A stretch of DNA of 64,000 nucleotides, from positions 372,001-436,000 of the forward strand of contig NZ_LR217730.1 in the NCBI RefSeq assembly GCF_900698985.1, written 5' to 3'. Of this stretch, positions 19,639 to 31,600 are shown piece by piece (position 1 is the first letter of the stretch; the number at the start of each line of letters is the position of its first letter). Under the pieces are notes generated by a model. That model saw only the letters and a program-made list of their open reading frames with translations. It was not told where the DNA came from and did not search any database. Source of the DNA: Erwinia_E haradaeae_B (lineage in GTDB: Bacteria; Pseudomonadota; Gammaproteobacteria; Enterobacterales; Enterobacteriaceae). A program made the translations under genes and the position numbers.

Positions 19639-20366
19639 AAGAGAATTATTGTAACTATAGTGTAGTAATGTTATAAATTATATTTTTATAGTTAGTAATG
19701 GAGCATTGGTTAAGTTTTATGGAAGTTTCATGTTGTTTATAGTGAATATTTTCAGATAACAAAATTATTATTTTTAATATTTTTGCTGCAGATCTACCCG
19801 ATATCGCTATACGAGATTATAAAACAAAATTTTATTTTTTATTCATAGTTAATTCAATATTACAGCCGTATTTTATAAAAATAATACTATTATATTATAT
19901 TATAAATATGTAAAATGATAGAAACCTACAATAGTTATTTATTAAATATAAATTTTTAATATATTATGAGATTTCATTATTACACGAAATAGATATATTT
20001 TTTCTAAAATATTTATTGTTTTAGTGTTTTATGTACATAATGAATCTAAAATTAGTTTTTATAAAAATAGTCTGATCATCAAAATAGTATCTATAACGTA
20101 GGTTTTTGATTGTTTGGTTTTTACAAGCAATCAGGGATTAATCTATATTATAGATAAACTCTTTAAAAGTATATTCCAATAAGTATTTTCAGATAAAAAT
20201 TATTTAATTTAAGTATTGTAGTTTTTAGGAGCTCTTATATTTTTTAAAAGATATATTACGATTAATAAAGAATTCATTTGGTACACTTAATACACGGGTT
20301 GATTGATAAGGCATTATTATATTAGATGCCTTGTATTATTAGTCATGCTGTATAGGAGAACACGAT
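19639..20366. other. Gene-less stretch between purF and ubiX
   Basis: In E. coli ubiX follows purF much more closely. Here about 730 bases of AT-rich DNA intervene with no readable gene. A short inverted repeat (GATTG/CAATC, near 20107-20131) is present but is not followed by a T-run. Confidence 0.55.
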
Positions 20367-20930
20367 ATGAAAAGACTCATTCTTGGAATTTCTGGTGCCA
20401 GTGGAGTGATTTATGGTGTACGCGTTTTACAAGTTTTACAGAAGGTGCATGATATTGAAACACATATTATAATAACTAAGGCAGCATCTAAAACTCTCCT
20501 TTTAGAGAGTGATTACTCGGTACAGGATATATATAAAATGGCTGATGTAGTGCATGATGTCAGTGATATCACAGCTAGTATTTCTTCTGGTTCTTTTAAA
20601 ACAATGGGTATGATAGTTTTACCATGCTCTATAAAAACTTTATCTGGTATTGTCTATAGCTCTCAGGATGGGTTGCTGATCCGTGCTGCTGATGTAGTAT
20701 TAAAAGAAAAGCGTCGATTGGTGTTAGGTGTTCGCGAAACCCCCTTGCATCTTGGCCATTTGCGTATGATGACTGTGGCAGCCGAAATGGGAGCGATTAT
20801 TATGCCTCCAGTGCCAGCATTTTATCATCGCCCTAATAATTTAATGCATATTATTAATCAAACGGTAAACCGCATATTAGATCAATTTGATATTCAATTA
20901 GAAAATGATCTTTTTATGCGCTGGAAGTAA
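20367..20930 (+). CDS. ubiX: Flavin prenyltransferase UbiX
   Basis: UbiX makes prenylated FMN from FMN and dimethylallyl phosphate, the cofactor of the UbiD decarboxylase in ubiquinone synthesis. The 187-residue protein (E. coli 189) has the N-terminal flavin-binding loop GISGASGVIYG (residues 7-17), SSGSFKTMGM, PCSIKTLSGI and RETPLHLGHLR, ending with MPPVPAFYHRP as in the family. AGGAG stands 9 bases before the ATG. It belongs to the cvpA-purF-ubiX neighbourhood of E. coli but is now isolated by eroded DNA and would need its own promoter. Its substrates depend on FMN from RibF and isoprenoid precursors from the Dxs pathway, both encoded in this window. Confidence 0.95.
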   Translation: MKRLILGISGASGVIYGVRVLQVLQKVHDIETHIIITKAASKTLLLESDYSVQDIYKMADVVHDVSDITASISSGSFKTMGMIVLPCSIKTLSGIVYSSQDGLLIRAADVVLKEKRRLVLGVRETPLHLGHLRMMTVAAEMGAIIMPPVPAFYHRPNNLMHIINQTVNRILDQFDIQLENDLFMRWK

Positions 20931-22060
20931 GTTTGGTATCTGTGTGATATATTTTATAATATAAATATTATAAAAAAGTGTTATATGAAATCTAAAGTTG
21001 ATTTAATAGGATACAATTCTTTATTCTTAGAAGAGTTTGAGATTTGTCATCTAGGTTTTTATTTTTTTATTTTGCAATATATTATATTTTATATAATATA
21101 TCTAATATTATTTAATTTAGATAAAAGTTAATATTATGGTATATACATTAATGTATATTATAGTGTTATCTTAAGTATTATATAGAAATTATTTATACTA
21201 ACCCTAGTATAAGTTATTCGTCCATAAGACATATAATATTAATATATTAGTTAAAAATCTGATTTATATAGAGTAATATTAATAAAATATATTAATGATA
21301 TTAACTTTCTTGCAGGTTTAGTAATTAAAATCCACTACGGATTATAAAATAATTTGTAAAAATATACTTCTCGTAAGAGAGTATATAAAATATTTTTTCT
21401 CCTATAATTTTAAAAGAAGATATACGAATCACCATAATTCATCATCTAATAATGGGCATGCAGAATGTATATACATATTTAGTGCGGCCTTTATAATCTT
21501 CACTATCTATATGACAATAATCAGTTATTGATTAACATTTATTATAAATATCAATTATTAGTGCTCTGTGGAAGTATTTTTAGTGATTTAAATGATTTTT
21601 ATGAATGACTTATATAGATGCATAGATCATAGAATTTATAGATTTATTATTAATGATAATAAAATTATCATGTCATATTATTTTAATACTGATTATTTAT
21701 ATATTTCTCGGATATTTAAAGAGATCTAAATTTATTTTATATACTTGTAATATATTCATTGCATAAAGTTATTAGAGTTTCTAATAGAATGATATAAAGA
21801 GACATCTTTGATGAGAGTATTTTATAATATAAATTTATTCTACCATTCTATCAGCTATTTTCATTAATAACATTTTAATAATTTTTTTATGTGATGTTTT
21901 TATATATAAAAATAGTTATCAGATAGTAAAATTATGCTACTGATATAGTATAATACAGTATTTACGCATGATAGTATAATTAAAAATAGTTTTTACTTTA
22001 TATCTCTGATTGATAATGGATTTAATAATAAAATTATTAAAGGAGAAGAGAGAGTGTGCA
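20931..22060. other. Gene-less stretch between ubiX and dsbA
   Basis: About 1.1 kb with no readable frame on either strand. In E. coli srkA precedes dsbA; no kinase motif was recognised. Nothing else is supportable. Confidence 0.55.
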
Positions 22061-22690
22061 ATGAAAAATATTCTATTACTATTATTAGTTACTATATTAA
22101 CTTTTAATGCAAGCGCTTCTCTATTAATAAACAGTAAAAAGTATACCAGTCTCGATCAACCTATTATTAGCGTTCCTCATGTCCTTGAATTTTTTTCATT
22201 TTATTGTCCTCATTGTTATGAGTTTGAAAAAGAATGGTGTTCTAATCAGACTGTTCAGAAAAATTTTCCGAGACATAGTAAACTAATTAAGTATCATATT
22301 GTTAATTTTGGCGGGGAGATGGGTCATACCTTAACCCGAGCATGGGCTATTGCCATGGTAATGGGGGTAGAAGAGAAGGTAATTTTGCCTATTTTTGAAG
22401 GAGTTCTTATTACAAAGAGCATTATTGATCAAGCTTCCTTAAAAAAAGTGTTTATTCGATCAACTGGAATACAGGAAGAACAATATGATACTATATGGAG
22501 TAGTCCAGTAATCGATAAATTATATGAACAACAAGGTAGAGTGGCGTGCAATATTCATCTTAAAGGAGTACCGACAATTATTATACACGGAAAATATATG
22601 GTTAATGGTGATGAACTTGATACGAGCTCTATAGCTACTTATGTTCAGGAATACGCTAATGTAGTTCAATTTTTACTGAATAAGAAGTAA
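22061..22690 (+). CDS. dsbA: Thiol:disulfide interchange protein DsbA
   Basis: DsbA is the periplasmic oxidase that introduces disulfide bonds into exported proteins. The ATG at 22061 gives 209 residues (E. coli precursor 208), with a signal peptide of about 20 residues (MKN, then a Leu/Ile-rich core, then NASAS). The active site CPHC is at residues 49-52, exactly as in the E. coli precursor, and the cis-Pro motif GVPT is at about 168-171. AGGAGAAGAG lies in the 20 bases upstream. An in-frame ATG at 22010 would put a charged 17-residue leader before the signal and is unlikely. DsbB, needed to reoxidise DsbA, is not in this window. Confidence 0.95.
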   Translation: MKNILLLLLVTILTFNASASLLINSKKYTSLDQPIISVPHVLEFFSFYCPHCYEFEKEWCSNQTVQKNFPRHSKLIKYHIVNFGGEMGHTLTRAWAIAMVMGVEEKVILPIFEGVLITKSIIDQASLKKVFIRSTGIQEEQYDTIWSSPVIDKLYEQQGRVACNIHLKGVPTIIIHGKYMVNGDELDTSSIATYVQEYANVVQFLLNKK

Positions 22691-23395
22691 TATATTGTTG
22701 ATACGAAGAGAATATAATAATTGTTATATTAATAATAAATATAACAATATTGATTATGTGCAGTAGAGTGTACTAAATATTTTTAATATTTAATTAATAA
22801 AAATGATGATTTTTAATATATTTTACCCTTCTTATTATATTTTTAGAAAAAACACAATCTAATAAGATGATCTTTAGAAGGGATTGAATATGAGTCTTTT
22901 TCTTGAGGATAGATATAGATTTTTAATAAATCAAGTATTAATTTTTTTGCAATAAGCATCAGAAGTTTATATTTCTTATTTTATAAGAAAGATGATGTTC
23001 TTGATTTTATATATAAAATAAGATTTTTTTTAAAAAATACATAAAAAGATCGCATTTATACATCAATGATATAAGAATTTAGTTTAAGTATATACACATA
23101 AGCTTCAAAGTTAGCAGAGTCTGATCAGTATATTATATATTTAGCTATCATATGTGTATGCTACTCATTATCAGAGCTATGTATGTTTGATTTTTTCTGA
23201 TCTTTATAGATCAATATTTTTTATTTTCTTAGAAAAATTAAATGATAGCATCATTTACAGATTCAGGGTATTTAATAATCATTAAATGATACATTTTTAC
23301 TCTTACATGCAGGTAGATACTTATTAGTGATATTATTATAAATATAGACTCTTGTGTGGACTCATGCTTGGAGTTTGAATTTAGTTTATAAAATA
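22691..23395. other. Gene-less stretch between dsbA and folK
   Basis: The region lies between convergent genes. In E. coli panB and panC follow folK; no PanB frame is readable on the minus strand. No confident terminator was found for dsbA or folK. Confidence 0.55.
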
Positions 23396-23884
23396 TTAAA
23401 TTTTTCTGATATCTTGGATTGCATTACAAGATAGATTACTTAGGATGGCTGATAATTTTTGGCCATTTGGTAAACAAATTTTTGGAGCAATCTCAAGAAG
23501 AGGTATGAGCATAAAAGCACGATTATGCATATCATAGTGTGGTATTGTTAATTCAGGTGTTTTAAGTGTTATATTATTGAATAGCATAATATCAATATCT
23601 ATTATACGAGCCCCCCATCGAAGCTCCGATCGAATACGTCCTTGTTTTATTTCAATATCTTTGGTGCTATTTAGTAGTTCTTCAGGATCTAGATATGTAT
23701 CAAGAGCTACTGCTATATTATAGAAATGAGGTTGATTTGTTAGACCATAAGATGGAGTTTCATAGAATAGAGATGTAGAAACAATGTTAGATTTTTGAAT
23801 AGATGCTACTTTATTCAGAGCATTCTTAATCTGTTGTAGTGGGTGGGAAAGATTGCTGCCTAATGAAAGATATACGCGATGCAT
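23396..23884 (-). CDS. folK: 2-amino-4-hydroxy-6-hydroxymethyldihydropteridine pyrophosphokinase
   Basis: FolK (HPPK) transfers pyrophosphate from ATP to the pterin alcohol in folate synthesis. The 162-residue protein (E. coli 159) begins with YLSLGSNL and contains FYETPSYG, the ATP/pterin motif RWGARIIDIDIMLF at about residues 88-101, and IPHYDMHNRAFML. The ATG at 23884 lies one base after the pcnB stop; a GTG at 23896 in the same frame would overlap pcnB by 11 bases. There is no strong Shine-Dalgarno, so translational coupling to pcnB is likely, as in the E. coli pcnB-folK pair. Other folate genes are not in this window. Confidence 0.94.
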   Translation of the reverse strand: MHRVYLSLGSNLSHPLQQIKNALNKVASIQKSNIVSTSLFYETPSYGLTNQPHFYNIAVALDTYLDPEELLNSTKDIEIKQGRIRSELRWGARIIDIDIMLFNNITLKTPELTIPHYDMHNRAFMLIPLLEIAPKICLPNGQKLSAILSNLSCNAIQDIRKI

Positions 23885-23885
23885 T

Positions 23886-25316
23886 TTAATAATCACTATT
23901 TTTAGTTATTTTTGTATGATATAAATCAGTGAGTGAATATGCACATATTGGCTGCTTTTTATATGAATTAACTAGATGACACTCGAGTATTTGAAGCATT
24001 ATCTTTTGTTCTGGCAGTTCAGATACCTGGAACTTAAGCCACCATGCGCTTAGATTCTGCAAATCATGATTTTTTTCTATTTGAGCTCTCATTTTGAGAA
24101 GATGGTATGCAGCTCGAAATGTTGGATGTGCCATAATCGTGAATGCTCGTTTCCCTTGTCGGCGAGTTAAACGAAACTGTAGTTGCCAGATTTCTCGTAC
24201 TAATGTAGTAATGCGCTTTGGTATGGCTAAAGCTTGATTTGCTTTTTCTAAGATATTATTCATAGATAATATAAAAGCATCGTAATAGTTAAGGTTTTTT
24301 TCTTTAGCAAGTGTGGTGGATATTATTAGTTGTGGATACCAGTACATGGCAGCAAATAAAAATGCTGGATTAACGCGCATGTGATTATGGATGCGTATGT
24401 CAGTATTCGTGAATACTAGAAGGATCATTTGTTCCATATGACTATTGCCACTTTTAGTAAAGTATTGTGTAATGATCGGAAACAGAGGTTGGAATAATTG
24501 ATATCTGCATAGCTCAAGATATGTATTATAGCCATAGCCAGTCTGAAAAAGTTTTAATATTTCTTCAAAAAGACGTGCAGGAGGAATATCATATAATAGC
24601 GTAGCTAGACGCGGGATTGGTTCTTGAGTTTCATGGGCAATATCCATTCCTAATTTAGCGGAAAATCTCACAACCCGTAGCATACGCACTGGATCTTCGC
24701 GATAACGAGTTTCTGCATTACCAATTATACGAATAATTCCTGTCTTAAGATCATTTAGTCCACCCATATAGTCACGGACTGTATAATCAGAGATATTATA
24801 ATATAGACTATTAATTGTAAGATCACGACGCTGAGCGTCATCTTCAATAGAGCCGAAAATATTATCACGTAATAGCATACCATTTTGAGCACATTGCGCA
24901 TGATGACGATGATTGGTGTTTTTTGATTCTATTTTGTGATGTCCGCGAAAGGTGGCTACTTCAATAATTTCATCTCCAAACATGATATGGGCGAGGCGGA
25001 ATCTGCGACCAACTAAACGACAGTTGCGAAATAATTTACGCATTTGGTCCGGTGTGGCATTAGTAGTTATATCGAAATCTTTAGGTTGTTTACCAAGCAA
25101 TAAATCACGCACTCCACCACCTACGAGGTAAGCTTCGTATCCAAATTTATGAAGACGATGTAATACTTTAAGAGCATTATCGCTAATGTTCTTATGTGAA
25201 ATATTGTGATGATTTCTGGTAACAATAGCCACTTGGTAGTTTTTTGCTATTTTAGTTGCTATTACCTCTTCGCAACCACGGACTTTTCGACAAAAATTAG
25301 CCACTCTGGTAAAAAT
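23886..25316 (-). CDS. pcnB: Poly(A) polymerase I, with AUU start codon
   Basis: PcnB adds poly(A) tails to RNA 3' ends and so promotes decay by the degradosome; it is a membrane-associated class II nucleotidyltransferase. The 476-residue frame (E. coli 465) has the active-site loop LVGGGVRDLLLG with the catalytic DFD, the RNA-binding RRDLTINSLYY, and EDPVRMLRVVRF. There is no ATG near the N-terminus. Reading back from a GTG at 25304 gives the codons ATT-TTT-ACC-AGA-GTG, which align with the E. coli N-terminus MFTRV; E. coli pcnB is known to start at AUU. GAGGTG (25326-25321) stands 4 bases before this ATT. The Arg-rich C-terminal tail of the E. coli protein is not conserved. folK follows after one base. 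Confidence 0.93.
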   Translation of the reverse strand: MFTRVANFCRKVRGCEEVIATKIAKNYQVAIVTRNHHNISHKNISDNALKVLHRLHKFGYEAYLVGGGVRDLLLGKQPKDFDITTNATPDQMRKLFRNCRLVGRRFRLAHIMFGDEIIEVATFRGHHKIESKNTNHRHHAQCAQNGMLLRDNIFGSIEDDAQRRDLTINSLYYNISDYTVRDYMGGLNDLKTGIIRIIGNAETRYREDPVRMLRVVRFSAKLGMDIAHETQEPIPRLATLLYDIPPARLFEEILKLFQTGYGYNTYLELCRYQLFQPLFPIITQYFTKSGNSHMEQMILLVFTNTDIRIHNHMRVNPAFLFAAMYWYPQLIISTTLAKEKNLNYYDAFILSMNNILEKANQALAIPKRITTLVREIWQLQFRLTRRQGKRAFTIMAHPTFRAAYHLLKMRAQIEKNHDLQNLSAWWLKFQVSELPEQKIMLQILECHLVNSYKKQPICAYSLTDLYHTKITKNSDY

Positions 25317-25327
25317 AGGGCACCTCT
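25314..25327 (-). promoter_or_regulatory. Shine-Dalgarno and AUU start of pcnB
   Basis: On the minus strand AGAGGTG (25327-25321) is followed after 4 bases by ATT (25316-25314) and then by codons for FTRVANFCRKV, collinear with E. coli PcnB. The good ribosome site in front of a non-AUG codon supports initiation at AUU, which in E. coli limits pcnB expression and is discriminated against by IF3. Confidence 0.8.
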
Positions 25328-26909
25328 ATACTAAAATTATCTGATCTATTGCAAGTTAACTATAGCTCAGATGCAAGCCATCAATCATATTAAAAATCCT
25401 GGCTGCTGCATGTTGATACATTTTATGTATGATAGTTACAAAAACTTTATATACTTATTTATAGTCTTTATATTGAAATATGATTTTTCATAATATAGTG
25501 AAGCCACTAGGATTATTTATTCAATTCTATGAGTACCTATGGCAAACTCTCTGTAAGAGTGTATCCAGACATTGTAGGATCTAGTGAGATAATGTTAAGA
25601 TAAAAAATAGATATGTGAAATCAATATTAAATTTTTCTATACAGTTATCTTTTATATTATTATACAATAGATAATATCAATTACATAGTTGATATCTTTT
25701 ATATTTTTATATGAGCGAGTAATATTGCGCATTTTTATATCTATATTGCAGATGATTGATAATATATGTAGATATTTTATAAGTATGCTTTGTATTACCT
25801 ATGGTAGGACTTGAATGCTATCCTATATAAATTTTATGTGTAAGTATATTATTTATTATTAGTTTTTTGCGAATATATATAAAGAATTTTGAGATTAGTG
25901 ATAACTAAAAAATAATAGATTAATTCATTATGTATAGGTTTTTGGTATTTCTGTTTATTATTTTATTAATTATCGTATCACTACAAGTGATGTATTCTAT
26001 GTATTAAAAATAAACAATTTTATTGTAGAGCACAATAGTATTACAGTACTTTTTAATTCTTAAAAAGAATAATTACACTCTCATATTGTTCTAAACCGTT
26101 CTAAGGGTGAGAAAAGCTATGTTAGCAGCTCTGAGAAAATAAAGAAATTAAGGTAGCTTAAATTTTTTATATAATTTTATATTTTTTATTGTATATACAA
26201 ATAGAAGAGATTTAATTATTTTGTTTTTAAGTAAGTTATAGATATATAGTGAGCGTTTTTTACAAAGCTTCTGTAATAAGATTAAGTATGTGTAATGCAT
26301 AGTGAGATACTAAATTGTACCTAAAATAATTTAAGATATATAACTAGACATCATGCATACATCTTTCTTTTTAAGAGGGTTTTATTTTACAGAAAAAGTG
26401 ATTAATGTAGTTAGGATTCAGTAAGGTATGTAAAGTTATATCTGAGGATGGTATAAAATTTTTCTCTGAAAAAGTCTATTAGTAATATTCAGAAATATAT
26501 TTAAGGATCATTGAGTAAGATTATAAAGTTACTTTTATTTTATTAGTTCAATTTTTAATGTGTATTGTTGAGATATGATGTATCGATGTATAATATTAAT
26601 TATGTATTAATTTGTTTTTATAAAAACACACAGATTACATATAATGTATAGCAATATTATATATAAGGATTTTATTTTGTAGTAAATCATCTAGATTTTT
26701 TTGAGATTATTAATGTTTAATGATTTATATAATTAATTTTTTATTAGGATAAGTTAGTTACTGTGAAAAATTCAATAAGAGCGCTATCATTAAGTTTATA
26801 TATTTTCATTTTTTAAATATTTTTTAAATAATAGTTCGAATAACTTAAAATTATCAAAAATATAATATAAAAATTTTTTTATAAATTAAATTTTATAAAT
26901 AACATACAT

Positions 26910-26985
26910 ATGTTATTAGGATAGCTCATCGGTAGGATAATGGTTATTTTGGTATAGACACTGGTTTATAAATAATTTGCGAAAT
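26910..26985 (+). pseudogene. Probable tRNA fossil, closest to tRNA-Phe
   Basis: GGATAGCTCATCGGTAG (26919-26935) equals the acceptor-end/D-arm sequence of E. coli tRNA-Phe (GGATAGCTCAGTCGGTAG) except for one missing base, inside DNA otherwise nearly free of such GC content. About 25 bases later CACTGGTTTATAAAT resembles a worn T-arm (CTTGGTTCGATTCC). The anticodon stem cannot be folded and the acceptor stem is not paired, so it is not a functional tRNA. The amino-acid identity is uncertain. Confidence 0.5.
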
Positions 26986-28614
26986 ATGTATTATAATGTG
27001 CTATAATAATTTTATTACTTTTAACTTTTTGCTTAAAAATGGTATCTATAATTTATTATATTCAATTATTTTTAGTAAATAAATAAAAGATAATATTCTA
27101 AAAATTTTATAATATGTAATTTTATATTTAAAGATAAAGTTAAATTAATCTTAAGTATATTAAAATAATATTTTACTTAATATTAATTTTAGATAATTTT
27201 ACTACTATATTTTATTATATTACATATATATCAATATGTATTGTTTAGTTTATATGAAATTTTCAAATATATTTTTATATTTTTTATATATATGAAACTT
27301 TACAGATTTTATTATAATTTTAATTATTATTTAGTTTGTTTAGATACTTTCAATATCTATCATAATAAATGATAAGTTATCAATATATTTAGATATTTTT
27401 CATAAATATATGAGAGATAGCGCATAACTATAAAACAACAGTTAATTAAAGATTAGTTATGGATTTTTAATGGTAATTAGTAAAATACTAATAATGTAAG
27501 ATAATATTTTAATTATTATATTTTATATATTTACTTAAAATTTTAAAATAAAAGAATGACGTTATATTAATATGTAATGAAAATATTTATGTAATATTTT
27601 TATTAAAAATTGTAAAATCTATATATATTTATTATATATTAAATATGTTTATTTAACATATTTTATAAAATTTTAACTATTAAAAATATTTCTTTCATTT
27701 AATTAATTTATCATATTAATAATAATATATTCAGTTTAAATAAATTTTTAAATATTATTTACCAAATAATTGATTTAGTTTTATTTTATCGTTAGATTAT
27801 AATTTGTTATTTAGTCAATTGTAAAATAAAAATAATTATAGTGTTTTTTAATTGAACTACATGTGCTATATATTTTGTATTATAACTAACTATAAAAAAA
27901 TCATAAATTTTACATCACATCATTATACTTTTAGAGTTATATTCTGATTTGATGTATATAATCAATTCTTAATTAGATAAATATTATCGATAATGCTTTT
28001 ATTGATTATTTTTTTATTGAATAATTATATTAATTTGTTGATTTTATAATTATTGATTTTAAGGTATTTTTTGTTTGATTAATTTTTTTATATTCTTGAT
28101 TTTCTCTAACTACGATAGAGATTGGCCTGATTATTTAAATGTAAGCAATATATAGTGCTTTGATTATTTCACTAAAAAAATTCTAAGAATATTAGAGATC
28201 GTCATCTTATTAGTGTTTATAGTGATGATGGTGTTTTTTTCATATTTCAAGACTTTTATATATAAAATAAGATAGCTATTATATAAAAAAAGACCTAAAA
28301 ATGTCGATTATAAAGTATTTCTATATATTTTATAATATACATATTGCAATATAAAGACAATTTTTATCTTTTGTTTTGACTAAATGATTAGTGATATTCT
28401 TTATCATATATTTAATAAGTGTTATGTACAGACCATTTATAACTGATGGTTTTTTGCTTTTTTTACAATAAAAATCATCCACTTGTTTTTATTATTAATT
28501 TAACTATCTATATATAAGATCAAAATCAAACTAGTCAAGTGTCTTATCTAGTTAGTGATTATATTATCAAATATGTTGGAGTATAATACTAATAAAATAC
28601 TAGAAATATTACAG

Positions 28615-28650
28615 AATGTATCATAAAATGTAAATGTATCATAAAATGTA
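28615..28650. repeat. Perfect 18-bp tandem duplication
   Basis: The unit AATGTATCATAAAATGTA occurs twice head to tail at 28615-28632 and 28633-28650, inside the gene desert. It looks like a recent replication-slippage or misrepair event. Confidence 0.9.
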
Positions 28651-31600
28651 TATGAATTTTTAAGATTTTAGTTAGTTTGTTTTTAAAAATAGATAGTGAA
28701 TGAAATCTATATTTTGTCAGAATAGTTTTGTATATTTTATCTTTGTGAGATATTAAGATATGATCTTTTAAATGATAATTAGAAGATTTATTAATAACTC
28801 ACAAGCCTTATATCTCAGTAAGATATATAAAGTAAGATTAATAAAAGCAGATGATATATATCTCAGTAGTTTAGATATGTTTTTTATTATATTATGAAAA
28901 ATAATTTATTTTATTGATTTTTATTCAGATCAAAATAAAATTTTAAGTAATGTATTATTTCTAAATAGTTTATATTTTTAAAAAATGTTATTTTTTTTAT
29001 TTTTGAGCGAGTTTTTGATATTTCTTTTTAGTTTTTAAAATTTCTAAAGAATATATTATATATGTAATTTAATGAGAGTATAGTGGTAAAATTAGATAGT
29101 GCAATCAGTTATTGTTATCTGTACTGTATGTTACTGAGGATATGAAAAAATTAAAAGATAAAATCTTTTGTGTTTACTATAGAATCTCTTTCTTTATAAT
29201 TTTTCTAATTCTAGACTAGTTAAAAATATTTATGACTTTAACTTTATTATAGATTATAAATATAACTTATAAAAATATTTATTATCGTATATATACATAG
29301 ATATTAGATATATTAATTTTTTAGCAGATTGCTTTAATAAATATGAATGCTAGGTACAATATAAAAAATTATTCAATAGATGTCTGGATTGTTTAGACTA
29401 TCAGAGAGATTAAACTCATTTAATAATAATGAAACGATATTTTTTGAAAGAGTTTTTAATTGAAAATAAGTGAAGTTTATTTATATATATGAACTTTAAT
29501 ATATTATAATATTTAATTATCACTCGAATAATACATTGACAAAGCGAGTCATTTTGATTTATTTAATAGTAGATAATATTCTTATTTAAGAATATTTTAT
29601 ATGTGCATTGAATATCTTAGTGACCGGTGTGTTTTGAATATTAGCATCGTCCTTTGCATAATTGAGGTAAAATATAATGTTAATCATAGCGAATATTCAC
29701 TAATTTGATAATATCAAAGTGACATCCAACGTAACATGTCCTTTAACAATCTTCCCTAAATTAGGTATTGTATGATTTTTTTTAAATATTTGTAGAAATA
29801 TAGAATTTAAAATGTTTAAGGGATCTTTCATAATAGAAAGATATACTGGCATAATAAAGATCAAATTATTCTAATATATTAAAAGAATAATCAATATTTA
29901 AAGCCATAGATTTGGCTGACTTTATTTATAATTTGTACTTTTCTTTGTTTAAAATAATTTTACACAATGTAAATTTTGTTTAAGCTTACTTTATTAAAAT
30001 ATTTTCTATTTAAAGAAAATCTATTTATAGTAATTAAAATAAAGATCTCTTTCTTATCTAAAGTATGGCTTATTTTTGTAGTATTAGATCTTAAAAAGAA
30101 TTAAAGTTAAGGATAAAATTTTTTATTTTTTCTAGGATTATAAAATATAAATTGTATAATATAGTATGGATTATTGTTAACAAGTCTAATTATGAACGAA
30201 CGTTAAATATATCAATGAGTGATTAATGTGATAACCTAAGATTAAGACAATCTTTGATATAATATTTTTTTATTCTTATATATGATAAATACGCTTTATG
30301 ATCTCTAATCTAATTAGCATTATAGATATTTATAATAAAAATATCACTATTTGTGCTAAGTATATTAACAGCATTTTTATGAAAAAAATCTTATCTATAT
30401 GAAGCTTTTTAATAAAAAAATATAATAATTAATGATTAGTCGATAAAATAATATGTGATAAGATAGTCATCTCGTATGCACTATGTCATAGTGTTAAAAA
30501 CAAAATTTTGATCTATAGTTTATAATAAATATTAATATAAAAATAATTACTGTAATCTGCTGTAATTTTAATGATAAAATATTTCTTCTATTATATTATC
30601 TAAAAATTTATATGAGCATCTTATTATTCTTATTCATTAACATTTTTTAATTATGAAGCATAGTAAATATATATAGAAAATAAAATAATGATATTATAAT
30701 ATAATTATAACCTTATTTTGAATTTAACGCGTCAATTATGTAATGATTTTATATCAAATTAATAAATTAGTGATTTTTAATAAAAAAAATATATCAAGAA
30801 TTTATTATAATTTAAATATTATTTTATAATTACAAAATAAATTAGATAGAAATTATTATTTTTTAAAAATTTTTATCTTATATTTTTGTTTTATATCCTA
30901 TAATGAATCGTGTGATATAATTTTAATCTATAAGATAAATATCTCATCATATATTTAATACAATTAAATCTATCAACAATATCAAAAATAATAATAATCT
31001 AAATTTTTTAGAGAATTTTTTTGTATCAGCACTTCTAGCTTATAATAATTTTTAAAAAGCTTAAAATCATTGCTTTATAAATATAAAATAGTGATATAGA
31101 GGGGGTCATTATTTTTGATAGATTCTAAATTTTAATAAATATATTTTTACCTTAGAGATGATCCTGATACTTAGGTTGAGTTTCAAAGTGATAATTTTTT
31201 AAAATTTTTCTTATATTTTTATTCTCTAGGTGAATATTATGCTCTTAATATATGTGTAAAAATTATTAATTTTAGTTTTATGTCTCATCTTATAATGATA
31301 AATAATTATAATTAAATTTATTATATTTGCAATAATCATTAATAAATTAGTTTAAAAAGTATCATAAGATTAAGTACTAATGTATTATAAAATGTTATTT
31401 ACTAATATCTTTAATTATTAATCTAAAAGATAGAAATATTAATGTGTTGTTATTATTTATTGTATAATAAGATTATGTCATTTTATTAATTATGGCATTC
31501 AGTCTAGTGTAATTTTTAATTTAAAAAGTAAATATTTTTTCATAATTCTAAAAATATCATTTGGTTAAAATATAGGTAAAATTATTACTCTTTTTAGTGA

